Shown here: piece after piece, positions 1 through 8,768 of the stretch
How the letters are laid out: the number at the start of each line of letters is the position of its first letter
Numbering within the stretch: the first letter of the stretch is position 1
Translations under genes and position numbers: made by a program
The notes under the pieces: model-generated
What the model was told of the DNA's origin: nothing
Seen by the model: the letters and a program-made list of their open reading frames with translations, nothing else
Databases searched by the model: none
Origin: Ideonella sp.
GTDB lineage: Bacteria > Pseudomonadota > Gammaproteobacteria > Burkholderiales > Burkholderiaceae_C
Length of the DNA stretch: 64,000 nt
Direction of reading: 5' to 3'
Assembly: GCF_016702655.1 (NCBI RefSeq)
Contig: NZ_JADJDO010000001.1
Span: forward strand, 372,001 to 436,000

Positions 1-2
1 GG

Positions 3-464
3 GCCGAGGGCGGGCCGGCGGGCGAGTTGCGGCGCGAGCTGCTCTGGGCGGCCGCGCTGCACGAGACCGGGATGATGGTCTCGCACCACGACCATCATCG
101 CCACAGCGCCTACCTGCTCGCGCACGTGGACGCGGCCGGCTTCTCGCAGTCGCAGCAGCGCCGCCTGGCCGACCTCGTGCTCGCCCAGCGCGGCAGCCTG
201 CGCAAGATCGAGCCGGCACTCGCCCTGCCGACCTTCACCTGGCAGGCGCTGTGCCTGCGCCTGGCGATCATCAAGTGCCACGCGCGGCGGGCGGTCGACC
301 CGCGCGCGCTGCAATTGCGGCGCGATGGCGATCAGGCGCTGATCGTGCACGCCCCCGGTTGGGCCGAGCGCAACCCGCGCACGCTGTACCTGCTCAAGGA
401 AGAGGCGGCGCACTGGGAGCGCAGCGGGCCGTTGCGGCTGCGCATTGCGCCGGCCACCACCTGA
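3..464 (+). CDS. ppx: Exopolyphosphatase Ppx/GppA, C-terminal part (5' end outside window)
   Basis: The reading frame is open from the first complete codon of the window, so the gene begins upstream. The 154 or so visible residues match the C-terminal HD-like domain of Ppx/GppA phosphatases: a histidine-rich HETG-MMVSHHDHHRHSAY stretch, then GFS, a QRG-LRKIEP segment and a conserved tail. Ppx releases phosphate from the ends of polyphosphate chains in the cytoplasm. The polyphosphate kinase gene lies 2 kb downstream on the opposite strand, separated by sixA and a peroxidase-like gene, so synthesis and breakdown of polyphosphate are encoded close together. Family assignment is firm; the choice between ppx and gppA rests on this neighbourhood. 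Confidence 0.85.
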   Translation, partial: AEGGPAGELRRELLWAAALHETGMMVSHHDHHRHSAYLLAHVDAAGFSQSQQRRLADLVLAQRGSLRKIEPALALPTFTWQALCLRLAIIKCHARRAVDPRALQLRRDGDQALIVHAPGWAERNPRTLYLLKEEAAHWERSGPLRLRIAPATT

Positions 465-1045
465 TACCCAGTTGCGTTTAATCGCATCAATGTGGCAGTT
501 GCCTCCGTACTCCAAGTGGATCGATTCGTCCACCGGCCTTGCTGCATCTCGGCAATTGCATTTCACCGCTGGCGCGAGGTCGAGGGCGCCGGGGGACCGG
601 CTGCCTCCGTGTCCCCCGCCGCCTGCCGGCAGGCCGCCAGGCGGCTCCTCCTTAACCTGCGGCATCCGGTCCCCCGGCGCCCCCGACCCGGTCGCCGCGG
701 TGCCCTGCGCAATCTGCGCGAGCGCCGGGCGCCTCGGCGGTGCAACGAGCGGCAGGGTGGGCTGGCGGGTTCTGCGCAGGTAAAGGAGGAGACGCCAGCC
801 CCGGGGCTGGCGGCGGGGGAGAGAGCCCGGACACGAACAGTCCTGAGGACTGTTCGTGCCTGGCGAGCGCATGGGGCTCTGCCCCATGCACGGAGCAGAA
901 CCCGCCAGCCCGCCCTGACGCTCTCGTACTGTCCTGCGCAGGCAAGCCTTCGGGCGGTGCATCCAATGCCACTTGGAGCCCGAACTCGATAGCCAGTCTT
1001 GTACGATTGGATGCGCACTTGTAAGGGAGGGCCGCAGCCCCCTCG
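465..1045. other. Intergenic region between ppx and the AhpD-like gene, no credible gene
   Basis: Open frames here are GC-rich artefacts without family resemblance. The stretch from 600 to 740 is dense in CG-rich hairpins, and 747-923 is a compound palindromic element listed separately. The two flanking genes converge (ppx on plus, AhpD-like on minus), so the region probably also holds transcription ends, but no hairpin followed by a T-run was seen. Confidence 0.5.
747..923. repeat. Compound palindromic element with 29-bp imperfect terminal inverted repeats
   Basis: The ends 747-775 and 895-923 are inverted repeats matching at 27 of 29 positions. Between them sit three further palindromes: an 18-bp perfect one at 794-811 (GCCAGCCCC and its complement), a 12-bp-arm hairpin with loop TGA at 832-858 (arms CACGAACAGTCC), and GCATGGGGC/GCCCCATGC at 869-889. 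The 832-858 hairpin, with the bases around it, recurs at 48655-48681 and 58417-58443. No flanking duplication was found. This resembles a REP/BIME-type or miniature non-autonomous element. Confidence 0.7.
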
Positions 1046-1636
1046 CTACGCGTGCTTGCCGAGGTCGAAGCCGCGACTGCCGGCAGCCTGTGTGGCGACG
1101 GCCATCGGCGCCGCCTCGAGCGTCGTAGCCAGGCTGTCGTTCCAGCGGTTCAGGAATCCGAACATCGCGACCACGCCCAGGATCTCGACGATCTGGTTGT
1201 CGCTCCAGTGCGCGCGCAGCCGCGCGAAGAGCTCGTCGGTGACGGCATTCGGTTGCGCCGCGGCGGCGAGCGCGAAGTCGAGCGCCACGCGCTCGCGCTC
1301 GTCGTAGAGCGGGCTCGACGCGTATTCCCACACCGCGGCGAGCTTGTCCGCCTCGACGCCGAAATTGGCCGCGCCGAGCAGCGTGTGCGCCTGGCAGTAC
1401 AGGCAGCCCGCGGCCTTGCTCGCGACATGCCCGATCAGGCGCCGAAAGCCGAGGTCGACCTCGCCTTCGGGATCCATGACGGCCGCGTTGAGCTGCGCCA
1501 GCGCCTGCACCAGCCCGGGCTTGCGCTGCATCGTCAGCACGCTGTTGGGCGTGAAGCCGAGCGTGCCGAGGAAGAAGTCGAAGTGCGGTGCGAGCGCGGG
1601 CGTGGCGCTGGCGGGCAGAGGCTCGAGGCGCGGCAT
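1046..1636 (-). CDS. AhpD-like / carboxymuconolactone decarboxylase family protein
   Basis: The 196-residue protein has the AhpD-type redox motif GCLYCQAH (Cys78, Cys81, His84) preceded by the helical segment that carries the usual acid/histidine relay, and a second half rich in alanine helices (ALDFALAAAAQP, NQIVEILGVVAMFGFLNRWND). Family members are cytoplasmic peroxidase-like enzymes in which the CxxC pair reduces hydroperoxides. The length agrees with the peroxidase-related subfamily. It lies 66 bp upstream (higher-coordinate neighbour) of no obvious partner: the next gene, sixA, ends at 1703 and points the same way, so the two may be co-transcribed. The substrate cannot be told from sequence. 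Confidence 0.8.
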   Translation of the reverse strand: MPRLEPLPASATPALAPHFDFFLGTLGFTPNSVLTMQRKPGLVQALAQLNAAVMDPEGEVDLGFRRLIGHVASKAAGCLYCQAHTLLGAANFGVEADKLAAVWEYASSPLYDERERVALDFALAAAAQPNAVTDELFARLRAHWSDNQIVEILGVVAMFGFLNRWNDSLATTLEAAPMAVATQAAGSRGFDLGKHA

Positions 1637-1702
1637 GACGGAGGGTCCTTTGCGGTTCGCTTGTCAGCTCTTGCCGGAGTTCTGCACCGCCTGCAGCGCG
1701 AC

Positions 1703-2125
1703 CTACACCAGACCCTCGCGCTCGCGACGCTCGAGCCACCAGACGGCGCCCTTCTTCACCGGCCAGGCCTGGTCGGCGCCGCACAGCAGCCGCGCCGCGA
1801 CGATGCCCAGCGTCGGCTGGTGGCCGACGACGAGCACGGTGTCGCTGAGCTCGGGCCAGCCGACCGCGGCGAGCAGGTCGTCGGCGCTGCGCCCGGGCGC
1901 AAGCGCGGCCACGGTCTTGAAGCGGCGGCCGAGCGGCCCTGCCGTCTGCTGCGCGCGCGCCGCCGGGCTGACGAGGATGCGCGCACTGGCCGGCATGCGC
2001 GCGTCCAGCCACTCGGCCATGCGCTTTGCCTGGCGCCGGCCCTTGGCCGTGAGTTCGCGCTCCGTGTCGTCCTGGCCCGCGCGCAGGATCTCGGCTTCGG
2101 CGTGACGCCACAGGATCAGGTTCAT
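1703..2125 (-). CDS. sixA: Phosphohistidine phosphatase SixA
   Basis: This 140-residue protein belongs to the histidine phosphatase superfamily. The nucleophile motif is LILWRHAEAE (Arg7-His8) and the second catalytic histidine lies in VLVVGHQPTLG. In E. coli SixA removes phosphate from the HPt domain of ArcB and from the nitrogen-PTS protein. The ATG at 2125 was chosen because it puts the RHA motif at the normal distance from the N-terminus and has a GGAG ribosome binding site about 10 bases upstream; a longer frame reaches back into ppk. The gene starts 45 bp downstream of the ppk stop, and a ppk-sixA pair is common in Burkholderiales. Confidence 0.88.
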   Translation of the reverse strand: MNLILWRHAEAEILRAGQDDTERELTAKGRRQAKRMAEWLDARMPASARILVSPAARAQQTAGPLGRRFKTVAALAPGRSADDLLAAVGWPELSDTVLVVGHQPTLGIVAARLLCGADQAWPVKKGAVWWLERREREGLV

Positions 2126-2169
2126 CGACTTGCGCTCCAGGGGCTCGTGCGGTTCGACATGAGTACCGC

Positions 2170-4233
2170 TCATCGGCTGCCCCGCAGCCGCACCATCAGG
2201 GCCTGCTGGGCGCTCGCGCCGTGGCCACCGACCGGCGCGTAGCTGCCATCGGCGCGCTGGATCCAGGCGTCCTTGCCGTCGAGCAGATAGGGCACCAGCG
2301 CCTCGTCGATCAGCCGCTGGCGCAGCTCGGCGTCGCGCACCGGCCAGGCGATCTCGATGCGGCGGAACATGTTGCGGCTCATCCAGTCGGCGCTCGTCAG
2401 GAAGAGCACCTCGTCGTCGGGCCCCGCGCCCCAGCGGAAGTAGAGCAGCCGCGTGTGCTCGAGAAAGCGCCCGACGATCGAGCGCACGCGGATGCGATCG
2501 GTCTGCCCGGGCACGCCCGGCGGCAGGCAACAGGCGCCGCGCACGACGAGATCGATCTCGGCGCCGGCCTGGCCGGCATCGACGAGCGCCGCGATCAGCG
2601 CCGCATCGGTGAGAGCGTTGATCTTGAGCACGATGCGCGCCGCGCTGCCGGCGCGCGCGGCACGCGCCACCTGCTGCACGCGCGCGAGCATCTCGGCGTG
2701 CAGCGTGAACGGCGCCTGCAGCATGCGCCGCAGCGGTTTCGTCTTGCCCAGGCTCGCGAGCTGCTGGAACACCGCCTCGGCGTCCTCGGTCAGCCTGGCG
2801 TCGGCGGTCAGGTAGCCGATGTCGGTGTACAGGCGCGCCGTGCGCAGGTTGTAGTTGCCGGTCGAGAGGTGGGCGTAGCGGCGCAGCACCGGCCGCGCGG
2901 GCGTGCCCTCGCGGCGCGTCACGAGCAGCAGCTTGGCATGCGTCTTCAGGCCGACGATGCCGTACACCACCTGCGCGCCGACCGCTTCAAGCCGCTCGGC
3001 CCAGTTGATGTTGGCCTCCTCGTCGAAGCGCGCCTTGAGCTCGACGACGCAGGTCACCTCCTTGCCGCGCTGCACGGCCTCGATCAACAGGTCCATCAGC
3101 GGCGACTCGGTGCCGGTGCGGTAGATCGTCTGCTTGATCGCGAGCACCTTCGGATCGCTGACCGCCTCGCGCAGGAACTGCACCACCGGCTCGAAGGACT
3201 CGAACGGATGGTGCAGCAGCACATCGCCCTGGCGCAGGCGCCAGAATATCGACACATCGCGCGGCAGCCCCATCGGCCAGGCAGGATGGTGGGGCGCGAA
3301 ACGCAGCGCCGGCGCGTCGGCAGCGTCGATGAGCGCGTTCATGCGCCCCAGGTTGACCGGCCCGTTGACCTGGTACAGCGCCGCCGGCGGCAGGCCGAAC
3401 TGGCGCAGCAGGAAGCCCGAGAGCTCGGGCGGGCAGGTATTGACGACCTCGAGCCGCAGCGCCTGCCCGAAGTGGCGCGTCGTGAGCCCGGAACGCAACG
3501 CCTGGCGCAGGTTCTTGACCTCTTCCTCGTCGACCGCGAGCTCGGAGTCGCGCGTCAGGCGGAACTGCGAGAACGCCTCGACGCGCCGGCCCTGGAAGAG
3601 CTCGTGCAGATGGGCGCGGATCACGCTCGTCAGCAGCACGAACCCCTGCTTGCCGCCGGCGATCTTGTCGGGCAGGCGCATCACACGCGGCAGTACGCGC
3701 GGCACCTTGACGATCGCAATCGAATTCTCGCGCCCGAAGGCATCCTTGCCGCCGAGGCGGACGATGAAGTTCAGCGACTTGTTGGCGACCTGCGGAAACG
3801 GGTGCGACGGATCGAGCCCCACCGGCACCAGCAGCGGCCGCACCTGCTGCTCGAAGAACTCCTGCACCCAGCGCCGCTGCGCCCGGTCGCGCTCGGCGTG
3901 GTTGACGACGACGATGCCGGCGCGCTTGAGCGCGGGCATGACCTCGTCGTTGAAGCAGGCGTACTGGTCGCCGATCAGCGCATGGGCCTGGCTCGCCACC
4001 GATGCCAGGTCGCTGCCGACGACACCGGTGCCGGGCTGGCGCGCGGCCTCGATGTAGTCTGCCATGCGGACCTCGAAGAACTCGTCCAGGTTGGACGAGA
4101 CGATGCAGATGTAGCGCAGCCGCTCGAGCAGCGGCACGTCGGGCCGGCGCGCCTGCGCCAGCACGCGCCGGTTGAACTCGAGGATCGCGGTCTCGCGGTT
4201 GAGCGCTGGAGGCAAAGGTGAGGTGACGGGCAT
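2170..4233 (-). CDS. ppk1: Polyphosphate kinase 1
   Basis: The 687-residue protein has the full PPK1 architecture: N-terminal helical domain (SSNLDEFFEVRMADY near residue 50), head domain, and two phospholipase-D-like C-terminal domains. The autophosphorylated histidine is in GLKTHAKLLLV near residue 432, followed by YAHLSTGNYN and YTDIGYLTAD. PPK1 reversibly transfers the ATP gamma-phosphate to polyphosphate, and the length matches the family (about 690). It precedes sixA in the same direction. The ATG at 4233 is the first in frame and gives the typical N-terminus with NRETAILEFNRRVL. Confidence 0.97.
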   Translation of the reverse strand: MPVTSPLPPALNRETAILEFNRRVLAQARRPDVPLLERLRYICIVSSNLDEFFEVRMADYIEAARQPGTGVVGSDLASVASQAHALIGDQYACFNDEVMPALKRAGIVVVNHAERDRAQRRWVQEFFEQQVRPLLVPVGLDPSHPFPQVANKSLNFIVRLGGKDAFGRENSIAIVKVPRVLPRVMRLPDKIAGGKQGFVLLTSVIRAHLHELFQGRRVEAFSQFRLTRDSELAVDEEEVKNLRQALRSGLTTRHFGQALRLEVVNTCPPELSGFLLRQFGLPPAALYQVNGPVNLGRMNALIDAADAPALRFAPHHPAWPMGLPRDVSIFWRLRQGDVLLHHPFESFEPVVQFLREAVSDPKVLAIKQTIYRTGTESPLMDLLIEAVQRGKEVTCVVELKARFDEEANINWAERLEAVGAQVVYGIVGLKTHAKLLLVTRREGTPARPVLRRYAHLSTGNYNLRTARLYTDIGYLTADARLTEDAEAVFQQLASLGKTKPLRRMLQAPFTLHAEMLARVQQVARAARAGSAARIVLKINALTDAALIAALVDAGQAGAEIDLVVRGACCLPPGVPGQTDRIRVRSIVGRFLEHTRLLYFRWGAGPDDEVLFLTSADWMSRNMFRRIEIAWPVRDAELRQRLIDEALVPYLLDGKDAWIQRADGSYAPVGGHGASAQQALMVRLRGSR

Positions 4234-4298
4234 TGGCAGACGAGTTTATGAAGGATTGATGACCGGTCGATGACGGCCCGCAATCGCGGTGGACGCGC

Positions 4299-4934
4299 TC
4301 AATCCCCCACCAACCCGTTCCTGATCGCGTACACCGTCATCTCCGAATTGTTCGTCAACCCGAGCTTTTCGAGCACCCGCGCGCGGTACACGCTGACCGT
4401 CTTGGGGCTGAGCTTCAACTCGTCGGCAATGTCCGACAGGCGCTTGCCCGAAGCGATCTTGACCAGGGTCTCCAGCTCGCGGTCGGAGAGCTTGTCGTGC
4501 GCCTGCGCGGTGACCGGGCTGGTCAGGCTCTCGACGAGCATCTGCGCGATCTCGGGCGTGACGTACTTGCGGCCCTGGGCCACGGTGCGCACCGCGGCGA
4601 CGATGAGCGCCGGATCGCCGCCCTTGTTGACGTAGCCGAAGGCGCCGGCGCGCAGCGCGCGGATCGCGTACTGGTCTTCGGGGTACATGCTGACGACGAG
4701 CACGCGCAAGGCCGCGCCTTCGTCCTTGAGCACGTGCAGCACATCGAGGCCGCTGCGCCCGGGCAGGTTGATGTCGAGCACGAGCACGTCGCACGCCGTG
4801 CCGCGCAGCAGCGCGCGCAGTTCGCCGTAGTCGCCGGCCTCGCCGACGACCGTGATGTCGGGCGCATCGGAGAGCGTGTCGCGAATGCCGCGCCGGATCA
4901 GCGCATGGTCGTCGCAGAGAATGACTCGGATCAC
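4299..4934 (-). CDS. NarL/LuxR-family response regulator
   Basis: The protein has 211 residues. Residues 1-120 form a receiver domain (acid pocket Asp8-Asp9, phospho-acceptor Asp54 in VLVLDINLPG, Lys in FGYVNKGGD). Residues 145-210 form a LuxR-type helix-turn-helix (LSDRELETLVKIASGKRLSDIADELKLS contains the recognition helices). The GTG start at 4934 overlaps the stop of the upstream kinase by four bases (GTGA), which indicates translational coupling. With the neighbouring HisKA_3 kinase it forms a complete NarX/NarL-type phosphorelay. Targets are not apparent. Confidence 0.92.
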   Translation of the reverse strand: MIRVILCDDHALIRRGIRDTLSDAPDITVVGEAGDYGELRALLRGTACDVLVLDINLPGRSGLDVLHVLKDEGAALRVLVVSMYPEDQYAIRALRAGAFGYVNKGGDPALIVAAVRTVAQGRKYVTPEIAQMLVESLTSPVTAQAHDKLSDRELETLVKIASGKRLSDIADELKLSPKTVSVYRARVLEKLGLTNNSEMTVYAIRNGLVGD

Positions 4935-6097
4935 AGTTCGCCCCAGTAGCTCGGATCGTGCTGGTCGTGGACGTCGGCAAGCTCGGGTTGCGGCGCGCCG
5001 GCAGCGTCTGCGCTGTCCGCCGCGTCGGGTGCCAGCGGCACCGACAGGATCAGCGTCGTGCCCCGCTCGCCGCTGGAGAGGTCGACCCAGCCGCCGACCG
5101 TGCTCGCACGCTCGTGCAGGCCGCGGATGCCGAACGAGCGTGCCTTGGCCAGGTCCTCGAGCGACAGGCCGCGGCCGTCGTCGGCGATCTCCAGCGTCAA
5201 GGTGCCTGCCGCGACCGTGAGCTCGATCGCGACCCGCGTCGCCTGCGCATGCTTGGAGACGTTGGTCAGCGCCTCCTGCGCCGTGCGGTAGGCCACCAGC
5301 GGCACGCCGGCAGGCAGTGCAAGCGCCTCGCGGTCGCTCGTGAAGCGGCACGCGATGCCGGTGCGGCGCTCGAAGCGGCTAGCCATCCATTGCAGCGCAG
5401 CGACCAACCCCTGCTCGAGGATGGCCGGGCGCAGGTTGTGCATCACGCGCTGGCTGGCTTCGATCGCGTGCGCCACAGTCTCGAGCGCCGACGTGGCGCG
5501 CTGGCGCACCTCGGGCTTGTCGGAGTGGCGCGCAATCCACGCCAGGTCGAAGTTCAACGCCGTCAGCGAGCCGCCGACGTCGTCGTGGATTTCGCGCGCG
5601 ATCGCGGCGCGCTCGCTCTCGACACTGGTCTGCAGGTGCTGCGCGAGCTCGCGCAGGCGCTGCTTGCTCTGGCCGAGTTCGCGGTCGGCGGCCAGGTGGG
5701 CGCGCCGCGTGTCGTTGGCCTCGACGGCGTGCAGCAGCGCCGGCACCAGGCGCGCCATGTTGTTCTTGAGCAGGTAGTCGGCGGCGCCGTTGCGCATCGC
5801 CTCGACGGCGGCATCCTCGCCGATCTCGCCCGAGAGCAGCAAGAAGGGCACGCCGTTGTCGCGCGCCTTGAGCAGGTCGAGCGCCACCAGGCCCGAGAAG
5901 CCGGGCAGGTTGTAGTCGGAGATCACCGCGTCCCAGGCCTGCTCCATTGCGCGCAGGAACTCGGGCTCGGAGTCGATGCGCAGCATCTCGACCGCGATTC
6001 CGCCGCGGCGCAACTGCGCGAGCGTGAGCTCGTGGTCGAGTTCGGAATCCTCGAGGTGCAGGATGCGCAGCGTTCGCGTCGGGGCGGCCAGGCTCAT
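4931..6097 (-). CDS. Hybrid sensor kinase with N-terminal receiver domain (HisKA_3/HATPase)
   Basis: The 388-residue soluble protein starts with a receiver domain (residues 10-130, Asp61 in AVISDYNLPG), then a coiled linker, a HisKA_3 dimerisation helix with the phospho-histidine at His171 (AIAREIHDDVGGSL), and a C-terminal HATPase (residues 280-370, motifs EALTNVSKHAQAT and EIADDGRGL). No membrane segment or PAS domain is visible, so the input is probably the N-terminal receiver, phosphorylated by another kinase. The ATG at 6097 was chosen because it begins just ahead of the receiver fold; upstream codons look non-coding. It is coupled to the regulator downstream. Confidence 0.88.
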   Translation of the reverse strand: MSLAAPTRTLRILHLEDSELDHELTLAQLRRGGIAVEMLRIDSEPEFLRAMEQAWDAVISDYNLPGFSGLVALDLLKARDNGVPFLLLSGEIGEDAAVEAMRNGAADYLLKNNMARLVPALLHAVEANDTRRAHLAADRELGQSKQRLRELAQHLQTSVESERAAIAREIHDDVGGSLTALNFDLAWIARHSDKPEVRQRATSALETVAHAIEASQRVMHNLRPAILEQGLVAALQWMASRFERRTGIACRFTSDREALALPAGVPLVAYRTAQEALTNVSKHAQATRVAIELTVAAGTLTLEIADDGRGLSLEDLAKARSFGIRGLHERASTVGGWVDLSSGERGTTLILSVPLAPDAADSADAAGAPQPELADVHDQHDPSYWGEL

Positions 6098-6128
6098 GAT
6101 GATGCGCAGTATGCCGCGCCCGGCGCGG

Positions 6129-8684
6129 CTACTCCGCAGCCGCGCGACGCAGCGTATCCACGACCGGCCTTCTGAGCACGTCGCGCAGGCCCCACCAGCC
6201 CGCCGCGAGCGCAAGCAGCGCGCCGCAGGCGCCGCCGGCCAGCGGCACCCAGGGGGCAGGATTCCAGCTGAACTCGAAGACGAAGCGCGCCAGCGCCCAG
6301 CCGACCGCCATCGCGGCGGCGGACGCGAGCACGCCGGCCAGGGCCCCGACGCCGAGCAGCTCGGCGCGCTGCACGCGCGCGAGCAGATGCGCGCTCGCGC
6401 CGAGCGCGCGCATCACCGCGAACTCGCGCGCGCGCGCCTCGCGCGTCGCGGTGACGGCAGCGAACAGCACGGCCAGGCCGGCCGCGAGCGTGAAGCCGAA
6501 CAGGAATTCGACCGCGCGCACGACCTGGTCGAGCACGCGCTGCACCTGCGCGATCGAGGCCGAGATGTCGACGTTCGTGATGTTCGGAAACTCGCGGCTG
6601 AGCGCGTTGTCGAAGCCGCCCGCCTGCGCCGGCGCGCGAAAGGCCGCGATGAAGGTCGTCGGCACGCCGGTCATCTGCGCGCGCGGAAACATGACGAAGA
6701 AATTGACCCGCATCGAGCCCCAGTCGACCTTGCGCACGCTCGTGATGCGGCCCTCGGCGGGCAGGCCCGCGATGTCGAAGCGCAGCCGGTCGCCGAGCTT
6801 CAGGCCGAGTGTCTGCATCAGCCCCTCCTCGACGCTGACCGCATCCGCCTCGTCGGCCTGCCACTGCCCGCCGACCAGCTCGTTGTGCACCGGCAGCGCA
6901 CCGGCGTTGCTCAGGTTGAACTCGCGATCGACGAGACGCCGGGCGCGGTCGTCGGCGAAGTCTTCGGGCATCACCGCCTTGCCGTTGATCGCGACCAGGC
7001 GGCCGCGGATCATCGGATAGAAGTCGAAGGCGGCGACGCCCGCCGCCTGCAACCGCTCGCGAAAGGCCCCGGCCTGCTCGGGCTGGACGTTGATCACGAA
7101 ACGGTTCGGCGCATCCGGCGGCGTGGCGCGGCGCCAGGCGGCGATCAGGTCGGTGCGCAGCAGCACCAGCAGCACCAGCGCCAGCAGGCCGACCGCGAGC
7201 GCCGAGACCTGCAGCACCGCAAACGCCGGCCGGGCCGCGATCTGGCGCGTCGCGAGCACCGCCCAGCGCGGCGCGCGCGCCTCGGGCACGGCGTGGCGCA
7301 GCAACTGCACCGCGAGCCACGAAGCGAGCGCGAACAGCGCCACCGCCGCTGCGAAGCCGCCGACCGCGATCAGCCCCAGCCTGGCGTCGCTGGCCACCGC
7401 GAGCAGCAGCGCGACAAAGCCGAGTGCGCCCGCGAGCAGCACCGCAAGCGATGCCGGCTTGAGCGCGCCCAGGTCGCGCCGGATCACGCGCAGCGGCGGC
7501 ACGCGTGCCAGCTGCAACACCGGCGGCAGGCCGAAACCACCGAGCAGCGTCAACCCGACCGCGAGCCCGAACAGTGCCGGCCAGAGCGTTGCCGCGGGCA
7601 ACGCCGAGTCGACCAGGCCGGCGAGCAGCCAGACGAAGACGTAGTGCACCGCATAGCCCAGCGCCACGCCGGCGAGGCTCGCGCCGAGGCCGACGGCGCC
7701 GAGCTCGCCGATGTACTGCAGCGCGATCCTGCGCTGCGGCAGACCGAGCACGCGCAGCATCGCGCAGTCGTCGAGATGGCGGTTCGCGAACTCGCGCGCC
7801 GCGATGCCCACCGCCACCGCGGCGAGCAGCGCCGCGAGCAGCGCGACCAGGTTCAGGAACTTCTCCGCCCGGTCGAGCGTCTGGCGCATCTCGGGCCGCC
7901 CGGCCTCGAGCGACTCGACGCGCAGCCCGCGCCAGGCGCGCGTCTTGATCTCGGCCTGCGCCCAGTCGACGAAGGCCTTGACCGCCTCCTCGCGCCCCGG
8001 TGGCGCGGCCACCATGAGCCGGTAGCCGACCCGGCTCGCAGGCTGGATGAGGCCGGTCGCGGCGAGGTCGGCCTCGCTGAACAGCACGCGCGGCGCGAAG
8101 GTGGCAAACCCGGTCCCGCGGTCGGGCTCGACGACGATGATGCGCGTCATGCGCAGCCCGGCATCGCCCAGCAGCAGCGTATCGCCGAGCTTCAGATCGA
8201 GCGCATCGAGCAGCCCGGCATCGACCCAGGCCTCGCCCGGTGCCGGCGCCGCAGCGACGGCTTGCGGTGCGGCGTCGCCCGCCGAGGCCTTGAGCTGCAG
8301 CCTGCCGCGCAACGGATAGCCCGCGCCGACCGCCTTGGCGGCGACGAGGCGCGTCGCGCCGCCCTGCGCGTCGCTCGCGCGCGCCATGCTCGGGAACCCC
8401 GCGCTCGTCGTCACCTGCAGGCCGAGCGAGCGCGCCTTGGCGGCAACCTCGGGCGGCGCCGGCTGGTCGCTGCCGACCACCGCGTCGCCACCGAGCAACT
8501 GGCTCGCGTCGCGCGTCAGGCCGCTGTTCAGGCGATCGGCGAAGAAGCCGACTGCCGTCAGCGCGGCCACGGCAAGCAGCACCGCCAGCGCGAGCAGGCG
8601 CAACTCGCCGGCACGCCAATCGCGGCCGAGCTGGCGCGCGGCAAGGTGCCACCACTGCGCTGGCACCGGAGAGGCAATCGTCAT
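6129..8684 (-). CDS. FtsX-family ABC transporter permease (YbbP-like)
   Basis: The 851-residue membrane protein has one N-terminal membrane segment (LLALAVLLAVAALTAVGFF), a large periplasmic domain, a first FtsX block of transmembrane helices (about residues 265-430), a second periplasmic domain and a final FtsX block with three helices (residues 730-830). This duplicated MacB-PCD/FtsX layout matches YbbP/DUF214 permeases, which form type VII ABC systems thought to move lipids or lipoproteins or to transmit force across the envelope. The usual partner ATPase (YbbA-like) is not adjacent in this window. The ATG at 8684 was chosen because the region upstream on this strand is antisense to the dioxygenase gene. 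Confidence 0.85.
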   Translation of the reverse strand: MTIASPVPAQWWHLAARQLGRDWRAGELRLLALAVLLAVAALTAVGFFADRLNSGLTRDASQLLGGDAVVGSDQPAPPEVAAKARSLGLQVTTSAGFPSMARASDAQGGATRLVAAKAVGAGYPLRGRLQLKASAGDAAPQAVAAAPAPGEAWVDAGLLDALDLKLGDTLLLGDAGLRMTRIIVVEPDRGTGFATFAPRVLFSEADLAATGLIQPASRVGYRLMVAAPPGREEAVKAFVDWAQAEIKTRAWRGLRVESLEAGRPEMRQTLDRAEKFLNLVALLAALLAAVAVGIAAREFANRHLDDCAMLRVLGLPQRRIALQYIGELGAVGLGASLAGVALGYAVHYVFVWLLAGLVDSALPAATLWPALFGLAVGLTLLGGFGLPPVLQLARVPPLRVIRRDLGALKPASLAVLLAGALGFVALLLAVASDARLGLIAVGGFAAAVALFALASWLAVQLLRHAVPEARAPRWAVLATRQIAARPAFAVLQVSALAVGLLALVLLVLLRTDLIAAWRRATPPDAPNRFVINVQPEQAGAFRERLQAAGVAAFDFYPMIRGRLVAINGKAVMPEDFADDRARRLVDREFNLSNAGALPVHNELVGGQWQADEADAVSVEEGLMQTLGLKLGDRLRFDIAGLPAEGRITSVRKVDWGSMRVNFFVMFPRAQMTGVPTTFIAAFRAPAQAGGFDNALSREFPNITNVDISASIAQVQRVLDQVVRAVEFLFGFTLAAGLAVLFAAVTATREARAREFAVMRALGASAHLLARVQRAELLGVGALAGVLASAAAMAVGWALARFVFEFSWNPAPWVPLAGGACGALLALAAGWWGLRDVLRRPVVDTLRRAAAE

Positions 8685-8768
8685 ACGCCCGACGATAGCG
8701 CAGGCCACCGAACGCTGCATGCAAGGCGATCGAACGCACCTCGGTGCGCGCGGTGCTTCAATGCAGGC

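Noticed and set aside
2221..4221. A 666-codon plus-strand frame opposite ppk1
   Set aside because: Antisense shadow of ppk1; the ppk1 frame contains all PPK motifs.
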